Of a stretch of DNA of 64,000 bases, positions 38,303 to 46,920 are shown in pieces. Source of the DNA: an uncultured Pelagibacteraceae bacterium (lineage in GTDB: Bacteria; Pseudomonadota; Alphaproteobacteria; Pelagibacterales; Pelagibacteraceae); contig CACGZQ010000003.1 of NCBI GenBank assembly GCA_902577575.1, positions 1-64,000 on the forward strand. The letters run 5' to 3'. Each line of letters opens with the position of its first letter. The first letter of the stretch is position 1. The notes under the pieces are model-generated. The model was not told the origin of the DNA and searched no databases. It saw only the letters and a program-made list of their open reading frames with translations. Made by a program: the position numbers and the translations under genes.

Positions 38303-39003
38303 TTAACTCACAAGCTTTCTTCACAGGTTTAAAATCTTTAAAAGGTGCAAGAAGTCCAGCGTTACCTTTGGCGGCATGTTTTGTTGCTTTAGGAGCTTTA
38401 CTTAAAGATGCCGGATTTAACATTCAACAAAGTGCAGCCTCAAGTTTTTTTACATACGCATTGCCCGGACAATTAGTAATGGCGGAGTCATTATTATTAG
38501 GCGCATCTATTGTAAATATTTTTTTAGCAGTTTGGTTAGTTAATTTTAGACTTTATCCAATGACAGTTTCTTTATTCCCTTTACTTGAGCATAAATCACA
38601 ACCTAAGTGGAAATATTATTTGTCTTGTCACTTTCTTGCAGTTTCGTCATGGTTAATTGCTAAAGACACTTACAAAAAGATAAATGCCAAATATCGGATA
38701 GATTTTTGGATAGGTATTGGTACTGGAACTTGGTTAACAGCTGTTTTTATGACAGTTATTGGGTATTTAGCAGCAGATCTTTTAAATAAAGAAATGTTAA
38801 TTGGGTTAGCAATTGTAAATCCAATCTATTTTTTTTGTATGATGATAGGCGCTATGAAAAACTTAGCTGTATCTATTGCAGTTGTTTTAGGCACAACTTT
38901 AGGACCAGTTATTTATTTATTTTCTACTGAGTGGTCGTTATTATTTGCCGGATTGATCGCTGGATCTATAGCTTTTTTGTTTGGAGAAAAAAATGGGAAG
39001 TAG
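38299..39003 (+). CDS. azlC: AzlC-family permease subunit
   Basis: 234 residues, multiple membrane helices. ARSPALPLAACFVALGALLKDAGF and SAASSFFTYALPGQLVMAE followed by NFRLYPMTVSLFPLL match AzlC, the large part of the AzlCD branched-chain amino-acid exporter. Placed directly after an uptake system, which suggests paired import and export of related compounds. It overlaps azlD by 23 bases. Confidence 0.82.
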   Translation: MINSQAFFTGLKSLKGARSPALPLAACFVALGALLKDAGFNIQQSAASSFFTYALPGQLVMAESLLLGASIVNIFLAVWLVNFRLYPMTVSLFPLLEHKSQPKWKYYLSCHFLAVSSWLIAKDTYKKINAKYRIDFWIGIGTGTWLTAVFMTVIGYLAADLLNKEMLIGLAIVNPIYFFCMMIGAMKNLAVSIAVVLGTTLGPVIYLFSTEWSLLFAGLIAGSIAFLFGEKNGK

Positions 39004-39319
39004 TGGAATTATTATATTAGCTATTATAGCAACATCAACAGCTACATACATTTCTAGATTTATGGGAGCATTAACTTCAGAAAAAGTAAGCGTAAATTCA
39101 AAAATATTTAAATGGTTTAACTGTGTCGCCTATTCAACTTTAGCAGCTTTACTTGGGAGAATGATAATATTTCCTGCAGGAGTTTTAGCAGACTCAGAAC
39201 TTATAATGAGACTAATAGTATTCTTTACTTGCATTGCGATATTTATAATATCTAAAAAAAACTTAGTAATACCCACGGTTACCTCTGCAATTTTACTAAG
39301 CTTTTTGACTAACATTTGA
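38981..39319 (+). CDS. azlD: AzlD-family permease subunit
   Basis: 112 residues with about four membrane helices. The start overlaps azlC. IILAIIATSTATYISRFMGAL and FNCVAYSTLAALLGRMI follow the AzlD pattern. Small partner of AzlC. Confidence 0.78.
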   Translation: MEKKMGSSGIIILAIIATSTATYISRFMGALTSEKVSVNSKIFKWFNCVAYSTLAALLGRMIIFPAGVLADSELIMRLIVFFTCIAIFIISKKNLVIPTVTSAILLSFLTNI

Positions 39320-39332
39320 TTTATGGTAAAAT
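39305..39332 (+). promoter_or_regulatory. Leaderless-type promoter ahead of the glaH leader ORF
   Basis: TTGACT (39305-39310), 16-base spacer, TAAAAT (39327-39332), then six bases to the ATG of an 18-codon ORF at 39339. The -35 lies inside the end of azlD. Confidence 0.6.
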
Positions 39333-39338
39333 TACAAA

Positions 39339-39395
39339 ATGGAACCAATACTAGCAATTTTAATTGTTTTGTGGATCATGGGTAATATTGAGTAA
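39339..39395 (+). CDS. 18-codon leader ORF abutting glaH
   Basis: Reads MEPILAILIVLWIMGNIE then TAA, with the glaH ATG as the very next codon (TAAATG). The peptide is strongly hydrophobic and could be one membrane helix. Its ATG lies six bases after a good -10, so it would be the first codon of the transcript. It has no Shine-Dalgarno. Coding is inferred from this geometry. Confidence 0.45.
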   Translation: MEPILAILIVLWIMGNIE

Positions 39396-40292
39396 ATGAG
39401 CTTTGCACTTTCAGATCATAATAATTCGAAGAGAGTACGAGTAATTAACTTAAACGAAAGTGATCTCGACAGGTTAATTTTTCCTTTTAAAAAACATTCA
39501 ATTTTATCATTAGAATACAAACCATTTTCAAGATTTAGCCTTGCGAAAAGCTTGGATGAAGTATTTCAAAATAAGTTAAGTAAAACTTTAAATGATATTC
39601 TTAATGACCGTAATACAGGAACTGCGATTGTTAAACCCGATATAAGTAATAAAAAATTTGATAAAGATTTTTTAGTCAAGCTCTCAACAGGTCTTGCTTA
39701 TTTAGTTGGTAATCCAAACTTTGACTCCATGACAGGGAAATACTATGCAAGATTTTATGTAAAGCACCAGGACAGTAGTGATTCTTATCTTAGAAAAGCC
39801 TATACAAATTTAGATCTTCATACCGATGGAACTTACGTGAAAGAGAAAACTGATTGGATTATAATGACAAAAATGGAGGAACAGAATGTAGGTGGAGGAG
39901 AAAGTGTAATTTTACATTTAGACGATTGGGAACATTTGGAAGATTTAAGTAATGATCCTGTGGGTCAAGAAAATTTTGTTTGGGGATCACCGAAAAGTAA
40001 GAATGTTGATTATAAAGTTGAACATCCAGTATTTTCAAAAGATAAAAATGGAAAACCAATTATTTCTTATATTGATCAATTTCCTGAGCCAAAAAATATG
40101 AAACAGGGTTTGTTTTTACAAAAACTATCAGACGCTTTAGAACAAAGTAAAAATAAAATAAGCTTTCCTTTACCTGTTGGATCGACAATTTTCTCTAATA
40201 ACTATTTTTGGTTGCATGGAAGAAAAGCTTTTAAAGAGCATTCTGGGCTATCTAGAGAATTACTTAGAATTAGAGGAACTTTTTTTCACTAA
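39396..40292 (+). CDS. glaH: Glutarate 2-hydroxylase-like Fe(II)/2-oxoglutarate dioxygenase (CsiD/GlaH)
   Basis: 298 residues. The iron-binding HxD is H142-D144 in NLDLHTDGTYVKE and the distal His is H274 in FWLHGRKAF, with a C-terminal RELLRIRGTFFH arginine for 2-oxoglutarate. MTKMEEQNVGGGESVILHLDDWEHL is close to CsiD. In E. coli CsiD turns glutarate into L-2-hydroxyglutarate. No LhgO oxidase is adjacent. The neighbouring TctABC genes could import the dicarboxylate; that is inference. Confidence 0.8.
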   Translation: MSFALSDHNNSKRVRVINLNESDLDRLIFPFKKHSILSLEYKPFSRFSLAKSLDEVFQNKLSKTLNDILNDRNTGTAIVKPDISNKKFDKDFLVKLSTGLAYLVGNPNFDSMTGKYYARFYVKHQDSSDSYLRKAYTNLDLHTDGTYVKEKTDWIIMTKMEEQNVGGGESVILHLDDWEHLEDLSNDPVGQENFVWGSPKSKNVDYKVEHPVFSKDKNGKPIISYIDQFPEPKNMKQGLFLQKLSDALEQSKNKISFPLPVGSTIFSNNYFWLHGRKAFKEHSGLSRELLRIRGTFFH

Positions 40293-40299
40293 TACCTAG

Positions 40300-40328
40300 T
40301 TGACTCTAGATTAGATATTTATTTTAAT
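40300..40328 (+). promoter_or_regulatory. Possible tctC promoter
   Basis: TTGACT (40300-40305), 17-base spacer and TTTAAT (40323-40328), 31 bases before the tctC ATG, with GGGGGAAA as ribosome site. Confidence 0.4.
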
Positions 40329-40358
40329 AAGTACAATTAATAAACACAGGGGGAAATA

Positions 40359-41351
40359 ATGTTAAATAAGTTCAAAAAACTTATCAGCCTAGTTTTCGCA
40401 ACTGTTCTTTTAACTGCAATTTCAAACACATCTTTCGCTGCTGACAAATTACACTTTGTAATTGGTGGCGGTGCTGGTGGTGGTTGGGATGGAACTGCTA
40501 GGGGAACTGGTGAAGCTTTAACTAAAGCTGGTTTTTTAAATAGTGCATCATTTGAAAATATGTCAGGTGGTGGTGGAGGAAAAGCTTTATCATATATGAT
40601 AAATACTAAACCTTCAGATACGATTTTAGTTCAATCTACTCCATTAGTTCTTAGATCAATAACTAGACACTCTGGTTATGTAGATAAAAAGAACGCAGCT
40701 AAGGTTACATCTTATAAAGATGTTGTGCCAATAGCTGGTGTGATAGGTGATTACGGTGCAATTGTTGCAGCTAAAAACTCACCTTACAATTCATGGAAAG
40801 ATGTAGTCGCTGCTTATAAAGCAAATCCTAAATCAGTAAAAATGGCTGGTGGATCTGTTAGAGGAAGCATGGACCATTTAATTGGTGCCTTAGCTTTTAA
40901 GGAAGCCGGTGCTAATCCAAATGATGTTGTCTACATTCCTTATGATGCAGGTGGTAAAGCTCTAGCAGGACTTTTATCAGGTGAAACTCAAATTCTTTCA
41001 ACAGGTTTGGGAGAAGTTATGGGTGCAAGAGACCAAGTAAAAATTCTTGGTATTACAGCTCCAAAAAGAGTGGCTGATGCTCCAGATGTTCCAACCTTAA
41101 AAGAACAAGGAACTAATGCAATTTTTGTAAATTGGAGAGGTTTCTTTGGCCCTCCAGGTATGAGTGATGGTGAAAGAAAGAAAATTGCTAAAATGTTAGG
41201 TGATGTTCAAAAAACACCTGAATGGGAAGCAGTCAGAAAGAGAAATGCTTGGGTAAATATTTATAACCCAGATAAAAAATTCGTTAAATTTTTAGAAAAA
41301 CAAACAGTTGAAATGACTGGTTTGTTAAAAAATTTAGGCGTAATTAAATAA
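40359..41351 (+). CDS. tctC: Tripartite tricarboxylate transporter binding protein TctC
   Basis: 330 residues. Signal peptide about 1-28 (SFA cleavage). The Bug/TctC fold shows LHFVIGGGAGGGWDGTARGTGEAL, a glycine-rich first loop, VPIAGVIGDYGAIVAAKNSPYNSWKDVV and the PYDAGGKALAGLLSGE block. Captures a carboxylate in the periplasm for TctAB. Confidence 0.9.
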   Translation: MLNKFKKLISLVFATVLLTAISNTSFAADKLHFVIGGGAGGGWDGTARGTGEALTKAGFLNSASFENMSGGGGGKALSYMINTKPSDTILVQSTPLVLRSITRHSGYVDKKNAAKVTSYKDVVPIAGVIGDYGAIVAAKNSPYNSWKDVVAAYKANPKSVKMAGGSVRGSMDHLIGALAFKEAGANPNDVVYIPYDAGGKALAGLLSGETQILSTGLGEVMGARDQVKILGITAPKRVADAPDVPTLKEQGTNAIFVNWRGFFGPPGMSDGERKKIAKMLGDVQKTPEWEAVRKRNAWVNIYNPDKKFVKFLEKQTVEMTGLLKNLGVIK

Positions 41352-41369
41352 ATTATTAAAGGAAGAGCG

Positions 41370-41840
41370 GTGAAAATTAGTCCTTCAAAGATTATTTCAC
41401 TGCTCTTTTTTATATTCTCAGGTTTTTATCTCTATACAGCTCATCAAATCCAAGTTTTTACATTTGACGAAAACGCAGCTTTCAATGCAAAAACGTTTCC
41501 AATTTATTTAGGTTACGCGGGTTTATTATTTTCGGCTCTTTATATTATTTTACCAGAGACAAAGCCCTCAAATGTAAATTTAAAAGTTTTGGATTACAAG
41601 AAAACAATCACATTAGTAATTCTTATGATTTTATACGGACTAACTATTTTAAGAGTAGGATATTTCCTCTCGACCTCAATTTTTTTAGTTTTATCTTACA
41701 TTGTTCTTGGAGAAAAAAAATGGACTTGGATATTTATTTTATCTTTTCCTTTTGTGGCGATATTTATGTATCTTCTACATGGATTATTAAATATTTATCT
41801 TCGTGATCCGTTTTTACAATATATAGGAATAATGGGATGA
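41370..41840 (+). CDS. tctB: Tripartite tricarboxylate transporter small subunit TctB
   Basis: 156 residues from GTG 41370 with AGGAAGAG upstream. Four membrane helices; NAKTFPIYLGYAGLLFSALYII and the GYFLSTSIFLVLSYIVLGEKKW region fit TctB. It overlaps tctA by four bases. Confidence 0.85.
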   Translation: MKISPSKIISLLFFIFSGFYLYTAHQIQVFTFDENAAFNAKTFPIYLGYAGLLFSALYIILPETKPSNVNLKVLDYKKTITLVILMILYGLTILRVGYFLSTSIFLVLSYIVLGEKKWTWIFILSFPFVAIFMYLLHGLLNIYLRDPFLQYIGIMG

Positions 41841-43336
41841 TAGAAGGCATACTCATTGGACTTGAAACAGCTTTATCACTAAAAAATTTAATGATGGTTA
41901 TGATTGGTTGTTTTGCAGGAACCATTATTGGAATGCTACCTGGTTTAGGTCCGATGACAGCAATTGCATTGATGATACCAATTACTTACGGTTTCGAACC
42001 ATCAACTGGATTAATTTTAATGGCTGGAGTTTATTATGGAGCAGTTTTTGGGGGCTCTACATCCTCAATTTTAATAAATGCACCTGGAATACCTGGGACT
42101 GTTGCTACATCTTTCGATGGATATCCGATGGCTCAACAAGGCAAGGCAGGTAAAGCGCTAGCAATAGCTGCCTATAGTTCTTTTGCCGGGGGAACAATTG
42201 CAGCGATTTTCTTATTAATAGCCGCTCCAAGTCTATCAAAAGTAAGTTTAGCTTTTAGGTCTCCTGATTATTTTGGTTTAATGATTTTAGGTTTGACTGC
42301 TGTGTCGGCTTTTTCGGCTAAGGGCCATTTTTTAAAAGCAATGATGATGGTAGTTTTAGGGCTAATGCTGGCAAGTGTTGGTCAAGATACACTTTCAGAT
42401 ATACCTAGATTTACTTTTCAAAATATGAACTTATCTGATGGAATTAGCTTTGTTTTAGTCGTTATGGCGACTTTTGCTATGAGTGAAGCACTAACAATTA
42501 TATTTAAAGCAAACGATCCAACAAGAGTAGCTAAACAAATTTCTCTATCGCAATTAGGTTCAATAAAATTAGATAAAATAGAAACAAAAAAAATGATTAC
42601 AACAATCCCAAGATCTTCGGTTTTAGGATTTATTATAGGCGTGTTACCAGGCGCCGGTTCTACAATAGCCTCCTTTTTAGCTTACGGTATGGAAAGAAAC
42701 TTTGTGAGTGATGAGGAAAAACAAAAATTTGGAAAAGGAAGTGTTAATGGATTAGCAGCACCTGAAACAGCTAACAATGCTGCATGTTCTGGATCTTTTG
42801 TTCCCTTACTTACTTTAGGTATACCTGGTAGCGGCACAACTGCGGTAATGTTAGGAGCATTATTAGGTTTTGGAATTCAACCTGGACCTAGATTGTATCA
42901 AACTAATCCTGAAATTTTTTGGTCAGTTATTATGTCAATGTATATAGGTATGGTTATTCTTTTAATTTTAAATCTTCCTTTAATCCCTTACATAGCTCGG
43001 GTTTTAGCTACTCCACGAACTTTTTTAATTCCATTAATACTTTTCTTTTCCGTGACAGGGATTTATTTAATGTCATTTAATAATTTTGATATTTACTTAA
43101 TGATAGGTATTGCAGTTTTTGCAACAATTTTGAGGCTTTACGATTTTCCAATGCCTCCTTTAATACTAGCATTTGTTTTGGGCGGACTAATGGAAGAGAA
43201 TTTACGGAGATCATTATTAATTAGTGATGGATCATGGTCATTTTTGTGGGATAGGCCGCTAACAATGATAATAATGTTCATTATTTTCACTATTGTAGGA
43301 TGGCAAATTTATAAGAGTTTTTCTCAAAAAAACTAA
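41837..43336 (+). CDS. tctA: Tripartite tricarboxylate transporter large subunit TctA
   Basis: 499 residues with about eleven membrane helices. GTIIGMLPGLGPMTAIALMIPITYG and YYGAVFGGSTSSILINAPGIPG are TctA signatures; GVLPGAGSTIASFLAYGMER is the second repeat of the same motif. Forms the cation-coupled channel with TctB. Confidence 0.93.
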   Translation: MIEGILIGLETALSLKNLMMVMIGCFAGTIIGMLPGLGPMTAIALMIPITYGFEPSTGLILMAGVYYGAVFGGSTSSILINAPGIPGTVATSFDGYPMAQQGKAGKALAIAAYSSFAGGTIAAIFLLIAAPSLSKVSLAFRSPDYFGLMILGLTAVSAFSAKGHFLKAMMMVVLGLMLASVGQDTLSDIPRFTFQNMNLSDGISFVLVVMATFAMSEALTIIFKANDPTRVAKQISLSQLGSIKLDKIETKKMITTIPRSSVLGFIIGVLPGAGSTIASFLAYGMERNFVSDEEKQKFGKGSVNGLAAPETANNAACSGSFVPLLTLGIPGSGTTAVMLGALLGFGIQPGPRLYQTNPEIFWSVIMSMYIGMVILLILNLPLIPYIARVLATPRTFLIPLILFFSVTGIYLMSFNNFDIYLMIGIAVFATILRLYDFPMPPLILAFVLGGLMEENLRRSLLISDGSWSFLWDRPLTMIIMFIIFTIVGWQIYKSFSQKN

Positions 43337-43409
43337 AGGGTGTTGTTAAAATGCAACAATAAAAACCCCTATTTTATTGTTTTATTGTTAATTCTATTAC
43401 AAATGGAAA

Positions 43410-43438
43410 TTGACGACAGATAGTTAATTAGTTAAATA
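43410..43438 (+). promoter_or_regulatory. Promoter of the outer-membrane protein gene
   Basis: TTGACG (43410-43415), 17-base spacer, TAAATA (43433-43438), 34 bases before the ATG. Upstream, at 43339-43374, an imperfect GGG...CCCC hairpin with TTGTT/AACAA inside may end the tct transcript. Confidence 0.5.
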
Positions 43439-43472
43439 GACTCATTAATATTAATATTAAACTAGGACAACT

Positions 43473-44126
43473 ATGAAAAAGATAATCGCGATATTTTTGT
43501 CTTTAACATTTTTATCAATCCAAGCAGTAAAGGCTGAAGGCTTTGGTATGGGAATTTCTGGAGCAGTACACATGTTTGATGTATCTGGTACGGAAACAAC
43601 TAGACAAAGCAGTGAGAAAAATTCAGGTAGTCACGACGATCAAGCTATTGTTCCGGAAATTTTTGTTGAAACATTTATGGATGGAGGTTTAACATTAGGT
43701 CTTGCTTACATACCAACAAGAGAAATGGGAAGTAAATCTAGAACTGATTCTAATAGTGCAGGTGATAGTGGTACTTACAAAGCTGAAGCTGAATTAGACA
43801 ACGTAATTCAAATCTACGCAGACATCCCTGTTGGGAGTTTTGGTGGACGTGATGTTTATGGTAAAGTTGGAATTCAACATGCAACAATTTCGACTTTAGA
43901 GTCTTTAAACTCTGGTTCAACTTATCCTGATGAAGACGTGCTTGGCTTAACTTTAGGTTTAGGTACAAAAGGTGATTTACCTGCAGCTAACGCGTACTAC
44001 AAAGCTGAGTTGACTTACACTAATTTTGAGGATTACGAAGCAGAATCAAGCTCAACACTTCCGAATAAAGTTGAAGCTGAGCTAGAGGACATTGCTGCTA
44101 GATTTTCAATTGGATATAAATTTTAA
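43473..44126 (+). CDS. Putative outer-membrane beta-barrel protein
   Basis: 217 residues. Signal peptide about 1-21 (VKA cleavage). The mature part alternates polar and hydrophobic residues in short strands (LTLGLAYIP, VIQIYADIPV, AYYKAELTYTNF) and ends FSIGYKF, a terminal aromatic typical of BAM substrates. About eight to ten strands are plausible. No specific family recognised. Confidence 0.65.
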   Translation: MKKIIAIFLSLTFLSIQAVKAEGFGMGISGAVHMFDVSGTETTRQSSEKNSGSHDDQAIVPEIFVETFMDGGLTLGLAYIPTREMGSKSRTDSNSAGDSGTYKAEAELDNVIQIYADIPVGSFGGRDVYGKVGIQHATISTLESLNSGSTYPDEDVLGLTLGLGTKGDLPAANAYYKAELTYTNFEDYEAESSSTLPNKVEAELEDIAARFSIGYKF

Positions 44127-44157
44127 ATAGAAAATATTTTATAAAATATTAAAAAAA

Positions 44158-44185
44158 CCCGCAGGGAACTGCGGGTTTTTTTTTT
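44158..44185. terminator. Bidirectional terminator
   Basis: CCCGCAG, GGAA tetraloop, CTGCGGG, with a T-run at 44176-44185 and an A-run on the other side (44151-44157). It serves the barrel gene and the convergent doxX gene. Confidence 0.9.
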
Positions 44186-44570
44186 ACAACCTTACATATT
44201 TTTTTTCTCTATCTACTGACCAGTCTCTTGTTCCATTAGCTACTATGAATAAAAATCCGCCAGCTAATCCAATATTTTTTAAAAAGGAAACAAGTTGCAT
44301 CTGATTTGAAAAATCTAAATGAAATATAAAAGCTGTTGCTAAACAAAAAATTGCAAGTAGACCAGCTGAAACTCTAGCTCTATATCCAACTATAACAAAT
44401 ATAGGTAAAATTATTTCCAATATAATTGCAGGATAAATTAAAAAACCTGGAACTCCAAATCCTTCCATCCAATTCATAGATCCATCTATACTAAAAATTT
44501 TATTAAAGGCAGATACAAGAAAAAGGCTAGAAATTAAAACTCTACCAATTAAATCCAATACATTGCTCAT
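44184..44570 (-). CDS. DoxX-family membrane protein
   Basis: 128 residues with four membrane helices. LIGRVLISSLFLVSAFNKIF and YPAIILEIILPIFVIVGYRARVSAGLLAIFCLATAFIFH match the DoxX fold. Linked in some bacteria to redox and thiol metabolism; its job here is unknown. Confidence 0.82.
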   Translation of the reverse strand: MSNVLDLIGRVLISSLFLVSAFNKIFSIDGSMNWMEGFGVPGFLIYPAIILEIILPIFVIVGYRARVSAGLLAIFCLATAFIFHLDFSNQMQLVSFLKNIGLAGGFLFIVANGTRDWSVDREKKYVRL

Positions 44571-44575
44571 ACCTA

Positions 44576-44604
44576 AATTTAAGATGAACTTAGTTTAAAG
44601 TCAA
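44576..44604 (-). promoter_or_regulatory. Leaderless-type promoter of the doxX gene
   Basis: TTGACT (44604-44599), 17-base spacer, TAAATT (44581-44576), five bases to the ATG at 44570 on the minus strand. Confidence 0.5.
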
Positions 44605-44620
44605 AATATGATTGTTTAAA

Positions 44621-45697
44621 TCAGGTTTTTTTCATAAATCTCAATATTATAGGAACTAAAAACAGTATCATTAATAATCTGATTATATGATGAAAAGAGA
44701 CAAACTCTGGATCCAAGTCAAAGAAAATAGCAATAACTGCAACTTCATAAATTCCTCCGGGGCAATACGAGAGAAGTAAAGTAAAAAAATTCTTGTCAAT
44801 TATTAAGCCAGCTAAGATTGCCGCAATAATACCCAAGACTACAAGTAATAGTGTAGCAACAAAGCTATGCAATGAATTTTTAACTATCTCATTAAAAGTC
44901 TTATCAGCAAATCTACAACCTACCGACGCCCCAAGAATTAATAGACAATAGTCTATTATATTTGCTGGCAGTTGATAGTATGCGATATCTGCAATCTGCA
45001 GAACCCCGCTTGCTATTAGAGTTCCAGATAATAGCGCAGCAGGCACTCTTAATTTATCGAATAAAAATATCAATAAAATAGAAACAAAGATTAGTAAAAA
45101 TAAATCTGAAATATTTTGATTATTTATTGTTTCATAATTAACTTTAATCGTGTCTACCTCATAAAAACCTTGAACCAAGAAAGGAAATACAGTGATTATT
45201 ATTATCAATCTTATTAGATGTGAGGTTGCTACATGACTCAAATCAGTTTTTTTCTCGTCCTCAGCAAGTATCATTAATGGACCCAGAGCGCCTGGTGCAG
45301 CAGAAAAAATTGAAGTTTTTTTCTCATAACCTGAAAACTTTTGTAAATATTTTGAAACTATAAAAATACTGACAATTATGTAAAAGAACATTATTAATGA
45401 CGTAAAAAACCATTCGTGAATTTGAGAAAAAAGTTCTTTGTCAATATAATTACCAATATAAAGGCCCAATAATATTAAGATCGATGATAAGACTAATTTT
45501 GGAGTCCTGATTTTTACACCTAACAAAGAAGCTATAGAGGTAGCCAACATTGGGCCTAAAAACCATGCTAGAGGTATTTTAAAATAATCTGCAATTAGCG
45601 CACTAGGTATAGAAATTATAATCATTAATACAAAAGCAAATGAGAATATTTGATTAAAATTTTCTTTATTAAAAGGGATTGCTTGTTTATTCTTCAT
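44621..45697 (-). CDS. AbrB-family (ammonia monooxygenase-like) membrane transporter
   Basis: 358 residues, about ten membrane helices in two repeats. IPLAWFLGPMLATSIASLLGV and RVPAALLSGTLIASGVLQI plus LLSYCPGGIYEVAVIAIFFDLDPEFVSFHHIIRLL are typical of the AbrB/AmoA-like transporter family. Substrate unknown. Its start codon is five bases from the divergent proC-like start. Confidence 0.75.
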   Translation of the reverse strand: MKNKQAIPFNKENFNQIFSFAFVLMIIISIPSALIADYFKIPLAWFLGPMLATSIASLLGVKIRTPKLVLSSILILLGLYIGNYIDKELFSQIHEWFFTSLIMFFYIIVSIFIVSKYLQKFSGYEKKTSIFSAAPGALGPLMILAEDEKKTDLSHVATSHLIRLIIIITVFPFLVQGFYEVDTIKVNYETINNQNISDLFLLIFVSILLIFLFDKLRVPAALLSGTLIASGVLQIADIAYYQLPANIIDYCLLILGASVGCRFADKTFNEIVKNSLHSFVATLLLVVLGIIAAILAGLIIDKNFFTLLLSYCPGGIYEVAVIAIFFDLDPEFVSFHHIIRLLMILFLVPIILRFMKKT

Positions 45698-45702
45698 AGT
45701 TA

Positions 45703-46467
45703 ATGATTCTTGGATTTATAGGCACTGGTAAAATATCGTCATCTATTATTTACGGTATTTTTAACTCAAAATTAAAAGTTAAAAGAATTTATATCTCCTC
45801 AAGAAACAGAAGCATAGCTAAAAAGTTAGAAAAAAAATATAGGCAAGTAAAAAGGATTCGCAATAACCAAGAAATTATCAATAAATCCTCAACTATTATA
45901 TTAGGAGTTACTCCAAATGTTGGCAATATTATCTTATCAAAATTAAAATTTCCAAAAAATAAAAAAATCATTAGTTTAATTTCAACTATAAAATTAGATA
46001 AATTAAGAAAATTAACTCGTAATAAAAATATTGTTAGGGCTACCCCTTTACCACCTATTGAAATAAATAAAGGGCCAATCATAATTTGTCCGCCTAATAA
46101 AAGTGTAAAAAATTTTTTTAAGTATTTAGGAGAAGTGATTGAGATAAGAAATGAGAAACTGAGCTATAAATTTTGGTCAACGGCTTCTTTAATGGCCGCA
46201 TACTATGAAATTCTTAATATAAGCTCTAGCTGGTTAGTTAAAAAAGGTATCAATAAAAAAATGGCGGATAAATATATTTCTGAATTATTTTTATCTTTAA
46301 GCCAAGATGCTGTAAAAAAACATGCTCAAGGATTTAAGAAACTTGTCGCAGACTCTCAAACCCCAAAAGGTTTAAATATGCAGGTTTTAAAGGAATTAAG
46401 AAGATCAAAATTTTATAAAAATTTTGTAAAATCTCTTGAAAATGTTAATAAGCGAGTAAGCAGATAA
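45703..46467 (+). CDS. Pyrroline-5-carboxylate reductase-like protein
   Basis: 254 residues. The Rossmann start MILGFIGTGKISSSIIYGIF is canonical for ProC, followed by the NADP-site SSRNR. VRATPLPPIEINKGPIIICP is the domain junction and DSQTPKGLNMQVLKELRRS near the C-terminus matches the proline-binding TPGG-like loop, here TPKG. Likely makes proline, but the altered loop leaves room for another imine substrate. Confidence 0.75.
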   Translation: MILGFIGTGKISSSIIYGIFNSKLKVKRIYISSRNRSIAKKLEKKYRQVKRIRNNQEIINKSSTIILGVTPNVGNIILSKLKFPKNKKIISLISTIKLDKLRKLTRNKNIVRATPLPPIEINKGPIIICPPNKSVKNFFKYLGEVIEIRNEKLSYKFWSTASLMAAYYEILNISSSWLVKKGINKKMADKYISELFLSLSQDAVKKHAQGFKKLVADSQTPKGLNMQVLKELRRSKFYKNFVKSLENVNKRVSR

Positions 46468-46482
46468 ATTAAAAAATTTTTT

Positions 46483-46920
46483 ATGAGTTCAGAGACTTTT
46501 AATTGGACATGCAATCACACTTGGTCAAAAAGTGCCAAAAATACTTTCTGGTGTTTATTAGGTTGTGCTATTGGAGATTTCGGAACAATTTTATTTTTTC
46601 AATTAACTAAAATTCCTTTTCCTGTTTTGGGAATAATGGTTTTGGCTATAATTAATGGTATAATTACAAGTATAATTTTAGAGACAATTATTTTATTAAG
46701 ACAGAACTTTTCTTTTAAGCTAGCTTTTAAAACTGCGATAGGTATGAGTTTAATCTCAATGGTAAGCATGGAAATTGCTATGAATGCTACTGACTATTTC
46801 CTTACAGGAGGAGCTATCCTAACCTGGTGGGTTGTCCCAATAATGTTAGCTGTTGGTTTCGTTACGCCTTGGCCATATAATTATTGGAGATTAAAAAAAT
46901 TCAACGAAGCTTGCCACTAA
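46483..46920 (+). CDS. DUF4396 membrane protein
   Basis: 145 residues, four membrane helices. FWCLLGCAIGDFGTILFFQL and MVSMEIAMNATDYFLTGG, then WWVVPIMLAVGFVTPWPYNYWRLKK, match DUF4396. Conserved His, Cys, Met and Asp could bind metal, but function is not established. It converges with the cytochrome b561 gene, overlapping it by four bases. Confidence 0.72.
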   Translation: MSSETFNWTCNHTWSKSAKNTFWCLLGCAIGDFGTILFFQLTKIPFPVLGIMVLAIINGIITSIILETIILLRQNFSFKLAFKTAIGMSLISMVSMEIAMNATDYFLTGGAILTWWVVPIMLAVGFVTPWPYNYWRLKKFNEACH

